7,607 bases of DNA. It comes from Pseudomonadota bacterium. Lineage in GTDB: Bacteria > Pseudomonadota > Gammaproteobacteria > Burkholderiales > Gallionellaceae. This document shows, one piece after another, positions 1-5,857 of the stretch (its first letter is position 1; each line of letters begins with the position of its first letter). Below the pieces are notes generated by a model, which worked only from the letters and a program-made list of their open reading frames with translations, made no database searches and had not been told where the DNA came from. The stretch is from positions 1 to 7,607 of the forward strand of contig JAJXTT010000073.1 of NCBI GenBank assembly GCA_021783525.1, in the 5' to 3' direction. The position numbers were made by a program, and so were the translations under genes.

Positions 1-860
1 TAGACCTGCTGCAGACTTTGCGCGCCGGCGACGGAGCAGGGCTGTTGCGGATTGCCGACGACATGGCGATACGCAGCCTTGCGTTCGAAGCCGCCTTGCA
101 GGATCTGGCAACGCTGTTGCATCGCATCGCGCTGGCGCAGACCATCCCGCAGGCGATACCGGACGATGAGCCCGAACGCGTGCGCTTGCTGGAACTGGCG
201 CAACTGTTCACGCCGGAAGAGATACAACTCAACTATCAGATCGTAATTCACGGGCGCAACGAAATCGACCTTGCACCAGACGAATACGCGGGATTCACCA
301 TGACGCTTCTGCGTATGCTGGCATTTGCTCCGCAAGGCGCGACGGCGGGTGGGCAGGTTGCACCGGGACCCGCGCCGGCAACGGCGCCCAAAGCCGCTTT
401 GGCTGCGGCCAGACATATGGTTGCCGAGCCAGCGCCTGTGATGCAGGCGGTGCCAGTGCAGGTTGCTGCGAGCGGTACCGATCTCGACTGGAACGCCCTG
501 TTGTCGCAACTCAATCTGCAAGGCATGGCGCGCGAATTGGCGAAGAACAGCGTATTGGCAAGCTTTGCCGAGGGGCGCATCGTATTGAGTCTGGCCCCGC
601 AACATAAACACCTGCAAAACAACAAGATCGCCCAGGAAAAACTGCAAGCGGCACTCAGCGAATATTTCGTCAAACCGGTCAGGCTGGTGGTGGAACTGGG
701 AGCAACGAAGGATGCAGCGACCCCCGCTGCCGCTGAACTGCATGAGAAGCAGACGCGCCAGCAACAGGCTGAGGAAGCCATCAAGCAAGATGCCTTTGTG
801 CGCGAAGCACAGACGTATCTGGGCGCGCAAGTGATCGAGAACTCGATCAGACCCGTATAG
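1..860 (+). CDS. dnaX: DNA polymerase III subunit tau (DnaX), C-terminal part, 5' end outside window
   Basis: The open frame runs in from the left edge (first whole codon at 3-5) and ends with TAG at 858-860. About 285 C-terminal residues are visible; the ATPase domain is missing. The start resembles DnaX domain III (LLHRIALAQ, then IQLNYQ and TLLRMLAF), the oligomerising collar of the clamp loader. A Pro/Ala-rich linker follows at about 345-475. The last ~125 residues resemble tau domain V, which binds the Pol III alpha subunit, including HKHLQNNKIAQEKL and the typical end ENSIRPV. In the family, tau couples polymerase, clamp loader and DnaB helicase at the replication fork. The linker is much shorter than in E. 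coli, and I see no A-rich slippery heptamer of the E. coli kind, so a frameshifted gamma form is not supported here. Next gene: ybaB, 166 bases downstream. Identification is secure; the start lies outside the window. Confidence 0.95.
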   Translation, partial: DLLQTLRAGDGAGLLRIADDMAIRSLAFEAALQDLATLLHRIALAQTIPQAIPDDEPERVRLLELAQLFTPEEIQLNYQIVIHGRNEIDLAPDEYAGFTMTLLRMLAFAPQGATAGGQVAPGPAPATAPKAALAAARHMVAEPAPVMQAVPVQVAASGTDLDWNALLSQLNLQGMARELAKNSVLASFAEGRIVLSLAPQHKHLQNNKIAQEKLQAALSEYFVKPVRLVVELGATKDAATPAAAELHEKQTRQQQAEEAIKQDAFVREAQTYLGAQVIENSIRPV

Positions 861-862
861 CG

Positions 863-905
863 AACGATGGTGGCGCAGGCTGTATTGGACTGTTCCACCA
901 TCGTT
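863..905. repeat. Inverted repeat just after dnaX (possible weak terminator)
   Basis: AACGATGGTGG (863-873) is perfectly complementary to CCACCATCGTT (895-905), an 11-bp stem starting three bases after the dnaX stop. Inside the 21-base loop, CAG (876-878) can pair with CTG (890-892) to extend the structure. The 3' side is followed by TCCCTC rather than a run of T, so it is not a convincing intrinsic terminator. It may instead block 3' exonucleases, slow RNA polymerase, or be a scattered intergenic palindrome. The repeat is seen directly; its role is inferred. Confidence 0.5.
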
Positions 906-915
906 TCCCTCATCC

Positions 916-982
916 CCGTCCCCCTCTGGTGGGACGACTAGCCATGCGACTTCCACCCCGACAAGGTGGGCGAGGGGTACGG
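916..982. repeat. Structured intergenic element with alternative pairings upstream of ybaB
   Basis: The outer arms CCGTCCCCCTC (916-926) and GAGGGGTACGG (972-982) form an 11-position stem with one C/T mismatch. Within it, CCACC (953-957) can pair either with GGTGG at 928-932 or with GGTGG at 965-969, but not both. With the preceding hairpin, GGTGG and CCACC alternate five times between 869 and 969. This could be an untranslated leader structure, an attenuator-like switch or a dispersed palindromic repeat. I recognise no known riboswitch or small RNA family in it. Confidence 0.4.
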
Positions 983-1013
983 TAGGTCGCAGTGCGGGAT
1001 ATTATTTTTGAGC

Positions 1014-1018
1014 GGAGG
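1014..1018 (+). promoter_or_regulatory. Ribosome binding site that decides the ybaB start
   Basis: GGAGG at 1014-1018 lies 8 bases before ATG 1027 but only 2 bases before the in-frame GTG at 1021. The spacing favours ATG 1027 as the true start of ybaB. Confidence 0.7.
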
Positions 1019-1026
1019 AAGTGGAA

Positions 1027-1350
1027 ATGATGAAGGGCGGATTGGCCGGGCTGATGAAGCAGGCGCAACAGATGCAGGCAAACATGAAGAAGGCACAGGA
1101 CGAGCTGGCCAATGTTGAAGTGGAGGGACAATCCGGTTCGGGCATGGTCAAGGTGACCATGACCTGCGGACATGAGGTTCGCCGCGTGAACCTCGATCAA
1201 AGCGTGATGGACGACAGGGAGATGCTTGAAGACCTGATCGTCGCCGCCTTGAACGATGCAAACAAGAAAGCTGCCGAGACTTCCCAGAAGCGGATGAGCG
1301 GATTCACGGCCGGAATGAATCTGCCTCCCGGCATGAGCTTGCCGTTTTGA
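1027..1350 (+). CDS. ybaB: YbaB/EbfC family nucleoid-associated DNA-binding protein
   Basis: This 107-residue protein matches the YbaB/EbfC family along its whole length (E. coli YbaB is 109 residues). Recognisable blocks are GLMKQAQQMQ near the N-terminus, the helix rich in K, Q and E after it, the central strands (GSGMVKVTM, EVRRVNLD), MLEDLIVAALNDA, and the end LPPGMSLPF. Family members form dimers that bind DNA and coat the nucleoid, and they are almost always encoded between dnaX and recR, as here. ATG 1027 is chosen over GTG 1021 because of the spacing from GGAGG at 1014-1018; ATG 1030 is a third option. The TGA stop overlaps the recR ATG by one base (TGATG), suggesting translational coupling. 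No unusual residues were noticed. Confidence 0.95.
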   Translation: MMKGGLAGLMKQAQQMQANMKKAQDELANVEVEGQSGSGMVKVTMTCGHEVRRVNLDQSVMDDREMLEDLIVAALNDANKKAAETSQKRMSGFTAGMNLPPGMSLPF

Positions 1351-1949
1351 TGAATCCACCTTCCAGCCTGGAAGAGCTGATCAAGGCATTGCGTTGCCTG
1401 CCGGGTGTCGGGCCGAAATCCGCACAGCGCATGGCGTACCACCTGTTGCAGCGCGACAGGCAAGGTGCCCTGCATCTGGCCCGTTCGTTAGATCATGCTG
1501 TGGAAAGCGTCAAGCACTGTACCAAGTGCAATAATTTTTCCGAAGAAGAAATATGCCCTTTGTGCCGCTCGTCGCGGCGCGAGACCAATATGTTGTGCGT
1601 GGTCGAGATGCCTGCGGACCTGCTGATGATGGAGCAGGCCCAATGTTTTCACGGCATGTACTTCGTGTTGATGGGGCGTTTGTCGCCGCTGGATGGGCTG
1701 GGCGCGCGCGACCTGCCGCTGGAGCGCCTGCTCAGGCGCGCGCAGGAGTTGTCGTGCGAAGTGATCCTGGCGACCAATTTCACGGTTGAGGGCGAGGCGA
1801 CGGCGCATTATCTGGCGACTTTGCTGCGGGCGCAGGGCATCAAGGTGTCGCGCATCGCGCGCGGATTGCCGGTGGGCGGGGAACTGGAGCATGTTGATAG
1901 CGGGACCTTGGCGCAGGCAGTGCTGGAAAGACGGGCGGTGACAGAATGA
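1350..1949 (+). CDS. recR: Recombination mediator protein RecR
   Basis: The 199-residue product has normal RecR length (E. coli: 201). In order: a helix-hairpin-helix DNA-binding motif at about 16-33 (LPGVGPKSAQRMAYHLL), a four-cysteine zinc finger (C57, C60, C69, C72), a Toprim domain from about residue 82 with CVVE...D (E86, D90) and ATNFTVEGEAT, and the C-terminal block LPVGGELEHVD. RecR works with RecO, and with RecF at gaps, to load RecA onto SSB-coated single-stranded DNA. ATG 1350 overlaps the ybaB stop by one base, and no strong ribosome binding site precedes it, so translation is probably coupled to ybaB. A TTG one codon upstream is less likely. The final bases overlap the next gene (ATGA at 1946-1949). 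All expected key residues are present. Confidence 0.97.
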   Translation: MNPPSSLEELIKALRCLPGVGPKSAQRMAYHLLQRDRQGALHLARSLDHAVESVKHCTKCNNFSEEEICPLCRSSRRETNMLCVVEMPADLLMMEQAQCFHGMYFVLMGRLSPLDGLGARDLPLERLLRRAQELSCEVILATNFTVEGEATAHYLATLLRAQGIKVSRIARGLPVGGELEHVDSGTLAQAVLERRAVTE

Positions 1950-2788
1950 ATGAGCGAACCGAAGCAAGTCCGCAAGGCGAACGACTGCAAAAAGTGCTGG
2001 CGCAGGCCGGAATCGGGTCGCGTCGCGAAATGGAGGAATGGATCGGCGCCGGTCGGGTGAGCGTGAACGGCACCGTGGCCACCTTGGGGATGCGAGTCTC
2101 TGAAGGCGACAAAGTGCTGGTGGACGGGCGCCATATCCGCCTGCAACTGCAGGCAGAGCAGCCTTTGCCGCGGATTTTGCTCTATCACAAGCAGGAAGGT
2201 GAAATCGTCAGCCGCGATGATCCGAAGGAGCGTGCCAACGTTTTTGACGCGCTGCCAAAATTGCGCGGACAGAAATGGATCGCGATCGGGCGGCTGGACT
2301 TCAACACCAGCGGGTTGCTTATCTTCACCACCTCCGGCGAGCTGGCCAATCGCCTGATGCACCCGCGTTTTGAAGTCGAGCGCGAATATGCGGTGCGAGT
2401 TCAGGGAGAGATGACCCAGGATCAGATGCACCAGATGATCAAGGAAGGTATCGAACTGGAAGACGGGCTGGTGCGTTTCGAGCATCTTAGCGACGAAGGC
2501 GGCGAGGGGTTCAACCACTGGTATCGCCTGGTGCTCAAGGAAGGGCGTAACCGCGTGGTGCGGCGCACTTTCGAGGCTTTGGGGTTGCCGGTGAGCCGTC
2601 TGATGCGAGTGCGTTTCGGGATAATCAATCTTCCGCCGCGCGTCAAGCGCGGCATGATGGCCGAATTGGGCGAGCGCGAGGTAAGGGCGATTCTCGAGTG
2701 GGTTGGATTGCCCGCAGGCGTTGCGAGACAAGTGGTTGACGACGGGCGCAAGAGCAAGCTGCAACGCGCCCGGCCGCGTAAAAATTAA
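1946..2788 (+). CDS. rluB: 23S rRNA pseudouridine synthase, RluB type (RsuA family)
   Basis: The 280-residue product begins with an S4 RNA-binding domain (about 13-60: LQKVLAQAGIGSRREMEEWI, then GRVSVNG). The RsuA/RluB/RluE/RluF catalytic domain follows. The catalytic Asp is D118 in GRLDFNTSGLLIFT, followed by GELANRLMHP, VEREYAVRV, the GGEGFNHWY block and LKEGRNRVVRR. The similarity is closest to E. coli RluB, which makes pseudouridine 2605 in the peptidyl-transferase region of 23S rRNA. Unlike E. coli RluB, it has no long Gly/Arg-rich tail, only a short basic end (SKLQRARPRKN). ATG 1946 overlaps the recR stop by 4 bases, indicating coupling. In many betaproteobacteria I recall rluB next to scpB instead, so linkage to recR is worth noting. 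RluB is preferred over RsuA, RluE or RluF from the GGEG..W region, but that assignment is from memory. Confidence 0.9.
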   Translation: MNERTEASPQGERLQKVLAQAGIGSRREMEEWIGAGRVSVNGTVATLGMRVSEGDKVLVDGRHIRLQLQAEQPLPRILLYHKQEGEIVSRDDPKERANVFDALPKLRGQKWIAIGRLDFNTSGLLIFTTSGELANRLMHPRFEVEREYAVRVQGEMTQDQMHQMIKEGIELEDGLVRFEHLSDEGGEGFNHWYRLVLKEGRNRVVRRTFEALGLPVSRLMRVRFGIINLPPRVKRGMMAELGEREVRAILEWVGLPAGVARQVVDDGRKSKLQRARPRKN

Positions 2789-2791
2789 AAC

Positions 2792-2820
2792 TGGCGAGAT
2801 TGACATACACTCGTTAAAAT
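2792..2820 (+). promoter_or_regulatory. Weak candidate sigma-70 promoter for the cyclase-kinase operon
   Basis: The spacer after rluB turns AT-rich. TAAAAT (2815-2820) matches the -10 consensus at 5 of 6 bases, with TGGCGA (2792-2797, 3 of 6) 17 bases upstream as a poor -35. A perfect TTGACA sits at 2800-2805 but has no -10-like hexamer 16-18 bases downstream, since that stretch is GC-rich. A promoter somewhere in 2789-2887 is likely from the layout, but its exact position is uncertain. Confidence 0.25.
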
Positions 2821-2827
2821 CCGCGGG

Positions 2828-2846
2828 CTTAAGCGGTATTCTTAAG
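2828..2846. repeat. Paired CTTAAG sites in the leader of the cyclase gene
   Basis: The palindrome CTTAAG occurs at 2828-2833 and 2841-2846, separated by 7 bases. As DNA this could be a pair of operator half-sites; as RNA the two copies could form a 6-bp hairpin with a 7-base loop. No T-run follows. The site lies 42 bases before the start codon of the cyclase gene. No regulator is known for it from this sequence. Confidence 0.3.
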
Positions 2847-2887
2847 TCACAACGGTAACCTAGACGCGAACTGGCGAGCAGGAAGAC

Positions 2888-4165
2888 ATGGAAGAGCGGG
2901 GCAACAAGACCATCATCTGCAGCGTATTGTTTTTGGATATAGCTGAATATTCAAAAAAATCCGTTTCGGGTCAGATATCGCTGAAAGAGCGTTTCAACGC
3001 CTTTCTGTCCATCGCCATTCGCGATGTACCCGTTAACGACCGCATTATTCTGGACACAGGAGATGGTGCGGCGATCAGTTTCCTCGGTGATATCAGCGAT
3101 GCTTTGCATGCCGCGTTGAGCATGCGCAGCAGCCTGCTGAACGAAGGCGTGCGCATGGAGCCGCCTTTGCTGGTGCGCATCGGCGTCAATCTCGGGCCCG
3201 TGCGTCTGGTCAAGGATATCAACGGTCAACCCAATATCGTCGGCGATGGCATCAACGTTGCGCAACGCGTGATGGGTTTTGCGGATCCGGGGCAGATACT
3301 GGTATCGCGCTCGTATTACGACGCGGTTTCCCGCTTGTCGCAGGAATATGCCGGCATGTTCCATTACCAGGGATCGCGAACCGACAAGCACGTACGCGAG
3401 CATGAGGTGTATGCGATCGGCTATCCGGGCGACTTCACCTCCACGCAGCGGACGCTCGCGAAGCAATCCAGGCACGCGGGCGCAACGGGCATTGAGGCGA
3501 TGCTGTTCAGGCTGGAGAGTTACTGGGATATATTTTACGCCACGATGGCTCGGTGGGAGCGCTTTGCAGTCGAGTCATTCCGCGACGCGTCTGCCGGGCA
3601 GCGCGCCGGGATCATCGGAGCGGCGCTGGTTGCGGTCGCTCTGTTGCTTGCGCTGACGATCAAGCTTGCGACCCGTCCGGAACCGAAGCCTGCGCAAATT
3701 GCCTCGGTGGAGCCGGTTAAAACGGATAAATTGCCCGCCTCTTCGGTTGTCGAGACGGGGCAGGCCAAAGTTGCCAAAGAGGCTGCCAAGGAAGCCAGCG
3801 AGAATCCCAAAGCCACGAAAGAGGCTGCCAAGGAGGGTGACGCGGAAGCAAGAAAGGCAGCCCGAAAATCAAGGAAGGTTGCTGCGGCCGAACAAAAAGC
3901 GCAGGACGCGAAGAAAAATCCTCGCATCAGAACCTTGGCTGAGACGACCGGTGCACCTGCCGTGGTGAGTCTGGGGGTCCTGCCCTGGGGCGAGATTTAT
4001 CTGGATGGTAGAATGCAGGGAGTCAGCCCACCCCTGATGGAGCTGCAAGTGGTTGAAGGCCAGCACGAGATAAAGATTCGAAATACAACCTTTCCGACAG
4101 TCACCCGCATTATTACGGTGAAGTCGGGAGAGAAGATAAAAATCAGGCATAGATTCGCCAATTAG
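2888..4165 (+). CDS. Membrane protein with class III adenylate/guanylate cyclase-like domain and C-terminal PEGA-like domain
   Basis: The product has 425 residues. Residues 8-180 form a class III nucleotide cyclase homology domain. The two metal-binding Asp are D17 (FLDIAEYS) and D59 (DTGDG), and the transition-state Asn and Arg are N123 and R127 (INVAQR). The usual purine-selecting Lys and Asp appear to be replaced by L55 and N116, so activity and product are open. One membrane helix lies at about 241-260. After it comes a Lys/Ala/Glu-rich linker (about 293-345) with KEAAKE repeated at 297-302 and 311-316, then a PEGA-like beta domain at about 357-423 (WGEIYLDG...GVSPP). The predicted topology is cyclase in the cytoplasm and PEGA in the periplasm. 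ATG 2888 is the only reasonable start, since an in-frame TAG lies at 2861-2863; AGGA at 2880-2883 is a closely spaced ribosome binding site. It heads a likely operon with a lipoprotein and a kinase gene. Confidence 0.88.
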   Translation: MEERGNKTIICSVLFLDIAEYSKKSVSGQISLKERFNAFLSIAIRDVPVNDRIILDTGDGAAISFLGDISDALHAALSMRSSLLNEGVRMEPPLLVRIGVNLGPVRLVKDINGQPNIVGDGINVAQRVMGFADPGQILVSRSYYDAVSRLSQEYAGMFHYQGSRTDKHVREHEVYAIGYPGDFTSTQRTLAKQSRHAGATGIEAMLFRLESYWDIFYATMARWERFAVESFRDASAGQRAGIIGAALVAVALLLALTIKLATRPEPKPAQIASVEPVKTDKLPASSVVETGQAKVAKEAAKEASENPKATKEAAKEGDAEARKAARKSRKVAAAEQKAQDAKKNPRIRTLAETTGAPAVVSLGVLPWGEIYLDGRMQGVSPPLMELQVVEGQHEIKIRNTTFPTVTRIITVKSGEKIKIRHRFAN

Positions 4166-4200
4166 CGATTTTTGCGTTTGTGAAGAACTGGAGTGTTTGG

Positions 4201-4599
4201 ATGTCAGGTTGCCGCAATGCGCTGCTGGGAGTGGTTGTTATTGGGCTCCTCAGTGGCTGCCAGGCGCTGAACTCTTGTGACGAGTGCTGGTGGTACAACA
4301 GGACGGCCAGTCATAAATTGAGCAAGGGCGTTGAAAACTACGAAGATGGAAATTACATTGCCTCGATAGAAGCATTGAACAACGTACTTCAAACGAAACT
4401 GGCCGACCGGGATGATAAAGTGAGTGCATATAAATATATCGCCTTCATACACTGCGTCTCCGGGAGGGAGAAGATGTGCTATGAGTCATTCCGGAAGGCG
4501 TTGCTGTTGAATCCCAATTTCGAATTGACTCCGGCCGAGGCGGGTCATCCGGTTTGGGGACCGGTGTTTCGCAGTGCCAAGGCGAAATTCAAAAAATAA
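4201..4599 (+). CDS. Small TPR-like lipoprotein
   Basis: The 132-residue product begins with a short lipoprotein signal ending in the lipobox LSGC, with C20 as the lipidated cysteine, so it is predicted to be anchored in the envelope. The mature part has a CxxC pair (C26, C29) close to the anchor. Two TPR-like helical hairpins follow: about 40-66 (KGVENYEDGNYIASIEALN) and about 75-105 (AYKYIAFIHCVSG...SFRKALLLNPNFEL), with further cysteines C85 and C93. The end contains AEAGHPVWGPVF. From memory this resembles small TPR lipoproteins sometimes annotated as associated with type VI secretion (TssQ-like), but no type VI genes are visible here. ATG 4201 is preferred because GGAG (4190-4193) lies 7 bases upstream; GTG 4180 would add 7 residues without a clear ribosome binding site. 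It lies 35 bases after the cyclase gene and 18 before the kinase gene. Function unknown; scaffold or partner protein is a guess. Confidence 0.8.
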   Translation: MSGCRNALLGVVVIGLLSGCQALNSCDECWWYNRTASHKLSKGVENYEDGNYIASIEALNNVLQTKLADRDDKVSAYKYIAFIHCVSGREKMCYESFRKALLLNPNFELTPAEAGHPVWGPVFRSAKAKFKK

Positions 4600-4617
4600 A
4601 CTATCCTCACGGGAACT

Positions 4618-5835
4618 ATGATCACTCATTTGGGGCGTTACGAGATTGTCGGCGAACTTGGCCAGGGAGCGATGGGTGTCGTTTACAAGGCAACCGACCC
4701 CCTGATTGACCGCGTCGTTGCAATCAAGACCATCACCCTGAGTCTTGCGCAGGAAGAGCGCGACGAATATGAGGCGCGATTCTACCAGGAGGCCAAGGCG
4801 GCCGGCCGCCTCAGCCATCCCAATATCGTTACCATATACGACGTGGGGCGTAGCGGCGACATCGCCTATATCGCGATGGAATTCCTGCAGGGCCGGGAGT
4901 TGCGCGACATCCTCAATGACGACAAGTTGCTGCCCGTCGACCAGGTGCTCGATATCGTGACGCAAGTGGCTATGGGACTGGCCTATGCGCATGAACACGG
5001 CATCATTCATCGCGATATCAAGCCTTCAAACATCATGGTGGGGCGGGACTGCCAGGTCAAGATCACGGACTTCGGCATTGCGCGCATGGCTTCCGCCGGT
5101 GTGCGCACGCAGACAGGCATGGTCCTCGGCTCACCGAAATACATGTCTCCCGAGCAGGTCATGGGCAAATTGACCGATCAGCGTTCCGATATCTTTTCCT
5201 TGGGCGTCATGCTGTATGAGATGCTGACAGGACAGCCCGCGTTCACGGGCGAAAACGTGAACGCGATCATGTACCAGACCTTGAATGCAATACCGCAGCC
5301 TCCGAAGTCACTGAATCCGGCTGTGCCGGAGATGCTCAATTTCATTGTGGCCAAGGCGCTGGCGAAAGACGTGGACAACCGGTACCAGAATGCAAGAGAT
5401 TTGGCGAACGATCTGCGCGCCTGCCGCGGCACCATGCCGGGCAGCCTGTTTTCTGCGGATGTACCCAATCCGGTCAAGGCGGCATCCGCGACAGATGCCG
5501 CAGCGGCCGAGATGGACACTGGCGAAGAATCCGACCCTGGCGTGACGATGAGGCTGTCTCCCTCATTTGACTCGGCTGCCGCAACGATGCGCCTGGCTGC
5601 GATGACGGCCAGCCAGGAAGATGTAGACGAGCTGTCCAAGACCTTCAAGATGGCCCGTCCCAGCATCGAAGAGATCAATCGGTCCGCGCCACAGGCGGCG
5701 GTGTCTGCCAAACGCACGCCGAGCAATACGTCACATCCGGCGTTAGAAGCACGGGCTTCCAGGGGAGGGGGGATTTTGCTGATGGCTATTGTTGCCCTGA
5801 TCCTGATCGGACTGATCTCCGCCCTGCTGTTTTAG
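4618..5835 (+). CDS. Hanks-type serine/threonine protein kinase, C-terminally membrane-anchored
   Basis: The 405-residue product has a complete kinase domain at about 8-268. All key elements are present: glycine loop GQGAMG (15-20), VAIK with K37, helix-C Glu E58, HRDIKPSN with catalytic D133 and N138, and DFG with metal-binding D151. The activation segment has T164 and T166 as likely autophosphorylation sites, then GSPKYMSPEQ (171-180). It should transfer phosphate from ATP to Ser/Thr on partner proteins. Residues 270-384 are a low-complexity Ala/Ser/Thr linker containing TMRL twice (310-313, 323-326). One hydrophobic helix (about 385-404) ends one residue before the C-terminus, so there is essentially no periplasmic sensor domain. 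Signal input may come from partners such as the upstream cyclase/PEGA protein or the lipoprotein. GGGA at 4611-4614 is a weak ribosome binding site. Substrates cannot be inferred; no phosphatase or FHA gene is in the window. Confidence 0.95.
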   Translation: MITHLGRYEIVGELGQGAMGVVYKATDPLIDRVVAIKTITLSLAQEERDEYEARFYQEAKAAGRLSHPNIVTIYDVGRSGDIAYIAMEFLQGRELRDILNDDKLLPVDQVLDIVTQVAMGLAYAHEHGIIHRDIKPSNIMVGRDCQVKITDFGIARMASAGVRTQTGMVLGSPKYMSPEQVMGKLTDQRSDIFSLGVMLYEMLTGQPAFTGENVNAIMYQTLNAIPQPPKSLNPAVPEMLNFIVAKALAKDVDNRYQNARDLANDLRACRGTMPGSLFSADVPNPVKAASATDAAAAEMDTGEESDPGVTMRLSPSFDSAAATMRLAAMTASQEDVDELSKTFKMARPSIEEINRSAPQAAVSAKRTPSNTSHPALEARASRGGGILLMAIVALILIGLISALLF

Positions 5836-5857
5836 CCGGCTCCGGGAAATGACAGGT

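Noticed and set aside
634..642. GGAAAAACT run in dnaX as a frameshift site
   Set aside because: In frame it reads CAG GAA AAA CTG, which is not an X_XXY_YYZ heptamer, and it lies inside domain V rather than before it.
248..913. Cys/Ser/Ala-rich open frame on the - strand opposite dnaX
   Set aside because: Composition is typical of an antisense shadow and it covers conserved DnaX domain V.
1000..1005. TATTAT as a -10 element for ybaB
   Set aside because: No -35-like hexamer at 16-18 bases upstream, and the transcript would start almost at the ribosome binding site.
861..1020. SRP 4.5S RNA gene in the dnaX-ybaB gap, since it is often near dnaX
   Set aside because: The conserved GGAAGGAAGCAGCC-type tip motif is absent and the folds are short and alternative rather than one long hairpin.
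2793..2806. Sigma-54 promoter (TGGC...TTGA) before the cyclase gene
   Set aside because: The required GG-N10-GC spacing is not met; AT is found where GC should be.
1808..2806. Long open frame on the - strand opposite recR and rluB
   Set aside because: It lies opposite two well-supported genes, its product resembles no known family, and such shadows are common in GC-rich coding DNA.
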